Source of the DNA: Psychrobacter arenosus
GTDB taxonomy: Bacteria; Pseudomonadota; Gammaproteobacteria; Pseudomonadales; Moraxellaceae
Assembly (NCBI RefSeq): GCF_904848165.1
Contig: NZ_LR884459.1
Coordinates: 372,001-436,000 of the forward strand
DNA length: 64,000 nt
Direction of reading: 5' to 3'
The position numbers and the translations under genes were made by a program. Within the stretch, counting starts at the first letter, position 1; every line of letters begins with the position of its first letter. This document shows, piece after piece, positions 62,584 to 64,000 of this stretch. The notes under the pieces were generated by a model, which worked only from the letters and a program-made list of their open reading frames with translations, was not told the origin of the DNA and did not search any database.

Positions 62584-64000
62584 TTATTCAGAGGCTCTTG
62601 GCGGTTCTTGCGTATCCGTGAGTGCAGGGTTGGCTTTAGTCAATTTATCTGTACCCCCATTGCCATCATTATCCCCATAAATATCATCGTTATCGCCAAT
62701 TACAATATGCTTATCTACCAAATAGATAATCAGTAAGATAGGCACCCCTATCAGCGCGGTAAAAGTAAAGAAGAACGGATAGCCTAAATTGTCAACGATA
62801 GTGCCTGAGTAACCGCCCAATACTTTAGGTAATAGCGTCATGAGCGAGGAGAAAATCGCATATTGCACAGCGGTAAAGCGAATAGAGGTCAATGCGGATA
62901 AGAAGGCAATAAACACGGCACTCGCCAAACCAGCCGCTAAGTTATCAAAGATAACTGCCGTATACATGACCGGCAAGCTACCCGGATGATAAGTCAAAAC
63001 CACAAACAGCATATTACTGACTGCGGCCAAGATAGCGCCAATCATCATCGCCTGCATCATGCGAATCTTTTGCGCCAAAATACCGCCTAAAAATCCCCCG
63101 CCAATCACCATGATCACACCCACTAACTTCACGGCAGTAGCGATGTCGGTCTTACTAAAGCCCATATCTTGATAAAAAACGTTGGACATGACCCCAGCGA
63201 CGATATCAGAAATACGGTATAGCCCTATAAGTGCTAATAGTAGTAAGGCTTTTTTGCCATAGCGGCGGAAAAAATCGACGATAGGCTCAATCCAAGTAAC
63301 ATAGGCCATTTGCTTATTAACCAAGCCTGCCATGACCAATAAATAACCGACTAATAACGCCGATCCTATACTGGACAGCATACGCACGACTTCATAGAAG
63401 AAGGCGACCGCAATGCTTTCACTTTCAGGGAGCGCTTCGCCTACGTAGATAAACGTCATCACAAAGGCCGAAACTGCTAATAAGAATACAAAGACCAAAC
63501 GGCCATAGTTGCTTGGTTTTTGCTCTAGACGGACTTGCTTACTGATAGGCTCCTTAATTACCAAAGTCGTGATGACCCCGACTCCCATGACCGCCGCCAT
63601 AATCCAATACGTATTGCGCCAAGCCTCATAGCTATACAAGGCTTCTGTTGAACCAAAATAGTCTGCTAAATACAGCGCCCCTGCTCCCGCAAAAATCATA
63701 CCCAAACGATAGCCGGCAGTATACATAGCAGACAATACAGACTGTAAGCTCGGCGGAGCTAACTCAATACGATAGGCGTCAATGACAATATCTTGCGTGG
63801 CTGAGGAGAAGCCCAACAATACCGCGCCTATTGCCATATAGGTCAGCATGTCGTCGTTAATAGGGTTGACGCTAGCCATAATGCAAATGGCCGCAATAAT
63901 CATGATTTGCGACACCAACATCCACGCCCGTCTACGCCCTAACCATTTGGTTAATATAGGCAACGGAACTGCATCAATTAGCGGGGCCCAAATAAACTTA
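62584..64000 (-). CDS. ampG: AmpG-like muropeptide permease (N-terminus outside window)
   Basis: Runs off the right end of the window: the frame stays open to base 64000, reading KFIWAPLIDAV before LGRRRAW, the AmpG signature. About 472 residues are visible. Further matches are SSATQDIVIDAYRIEL and GYRLGMIFAG. AmpG imports anhydro-muropeptides from peptidoglycan recycling, affecting beta-lactamase induction. Helices alternate with a long cytoplasmic loop, and the C-terminus (about 35 residues) is an Asp/Gly-rich tail not present in E. coli AmpG. Ends 3 bases before the first prmC start codon. Confidence 0.88.
   Translation of the reverse strand, partial: KFIWAPLIDAVPLPILTKWLGRRRAWMLVSQIMIIAAICIMASVNPINDDMLTYMAIGAVLLGFSSATQDIVIDAYRIELAPPSLQSVLSAMYTAGYRLGMIFAGAGALYLADYFGSTEALYSYEAWRNTYWIMAAVMGVGVITTLVIKEPISKQVRLEQKPSNYGRLVFVFLLAVSAFVMTFIYVGEALPESESIAVAFFYEVVRMLSSIGSALLVGYLLVMAGLVNKQMAYVTWIEPIVDFFRRYGKKALLLLALIGLYRISDIVAGVMSNVFYQDMGFSKTDIATAVKLVGVIMVIGGGFLGGILAQKIRMMQAMMIGAILAAVSNMLFVVLTYHPGSLPVMYTAVIFDNLAAGLASAVFIAFLSALTSIRFTAVQYAIFSSLMTLLPKVLGGYSGTIVDNLGYPFFFTFTALIGVPILLIIYLVDKHIVIGDNDDIYGDNDGNGGTDKLTKANPALTDTQEPPRASE

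Noticed and set aside
1..64000. CRISPR arrays, tRNA or rRNA genes, insertion sequences
   Set aside because: No regularly spaced repeats, cloverleaf sequences or transposase reading frames were found on either strand.

Overview
The window reads as a chromosomal segment of a gammaproteobacterium of the family Moraxellaceae, most like Psychrobacter. This is inferred from the gene families: an AspRS with a Pseudomonas/Moraxellaceae-type N-terminus, a tusDCBE cluster, the long type 2 LeuA, an entericidin-like lipoprotein, and an LPS region with YdjC, GtrA/GtrB and GT39 genes. Base composition is moderate, with AT-rich spacers. No database search was possible. I see no tRNA, rRNA, CRISPR array, transposase or prophage. 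Most of the window is housekeeping.

Layout. 1-11223: the end of an alpha/beta-hydrolase, a WG-repeat exported protein, a DMT permease, a three-copy repeat block, uraA, a second hydrolase, sdaA, a DUF4377 lipoprotein, argJ and xthA. 11675-17481: a YbgC-like thioesterase, fadD, sohB and aspS. 17584-29558: an envelope glycoconjugate region with a lipid A acyltransferase, sugar transferases, an unknown 250-residue protein, two paralogous GT4 transferases facing the other way and a polysaccharide deacetylase. It ends with GT39, GtrB-type GT2, GtrA and YdjC genes in one direction. The centre (about 20.4-25.3 kb) is visibly more AT-rich than its flanks, as expected of exchangeable LPS loci. 29701-36850: ilvE, glnE, a PAP2 phosphatase and a GT4 transferase, all on the minus strand. 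37248-43512: an MDR reductase, tusD-tusC-tusB-tusE, trmL, a small entericidin-like lipoprotein, hemW and an EVE-domain gene. 44133-50643: gltS behind a long leader that ends in a terminator, a lipoprotein, norM, accB and accC. 50761-55839: a secreted Cys protein, leuA divergent from an Lrp/AsnC regulator, and an MFS permease. 56179-64000 (all minus): ampG (cut by the window end), prmC, a two-gene DUF2335 cassette, a large methyltransferase, moeB and an ABC1/UbiB-like kinase.

How genes work together. The best candidate for a notable system is 25330-29558. Its four products match, step by step, what is needed to build a polyprenyl-phosphate amino sugar (GtrB-type GT2), deacetylate it (YdjC, the family of NaxD), flip it (GtrA) and attach it to lipid A or core (GT39/ArnT-like). 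This is the logic of the Francisella FlmF/NaxD/FlmK galactosamine pathway. A lipid A acyltransferase lies a few genes upstream. tusDCBE supplies sulfur for wobble-uridine 2-thiolation and trmL, next to it and convergent, methylates the ribose of the same tRNA position. accB/accC, fadD and the thioesterase cover fatty-acid synthesis and activation. leuA, ilvE, argJ, glnE, gltS and sdaA cover nitrogen and amino-acid metabolism, with the Lrp-like gene divergent from leuA a likely local regulator.
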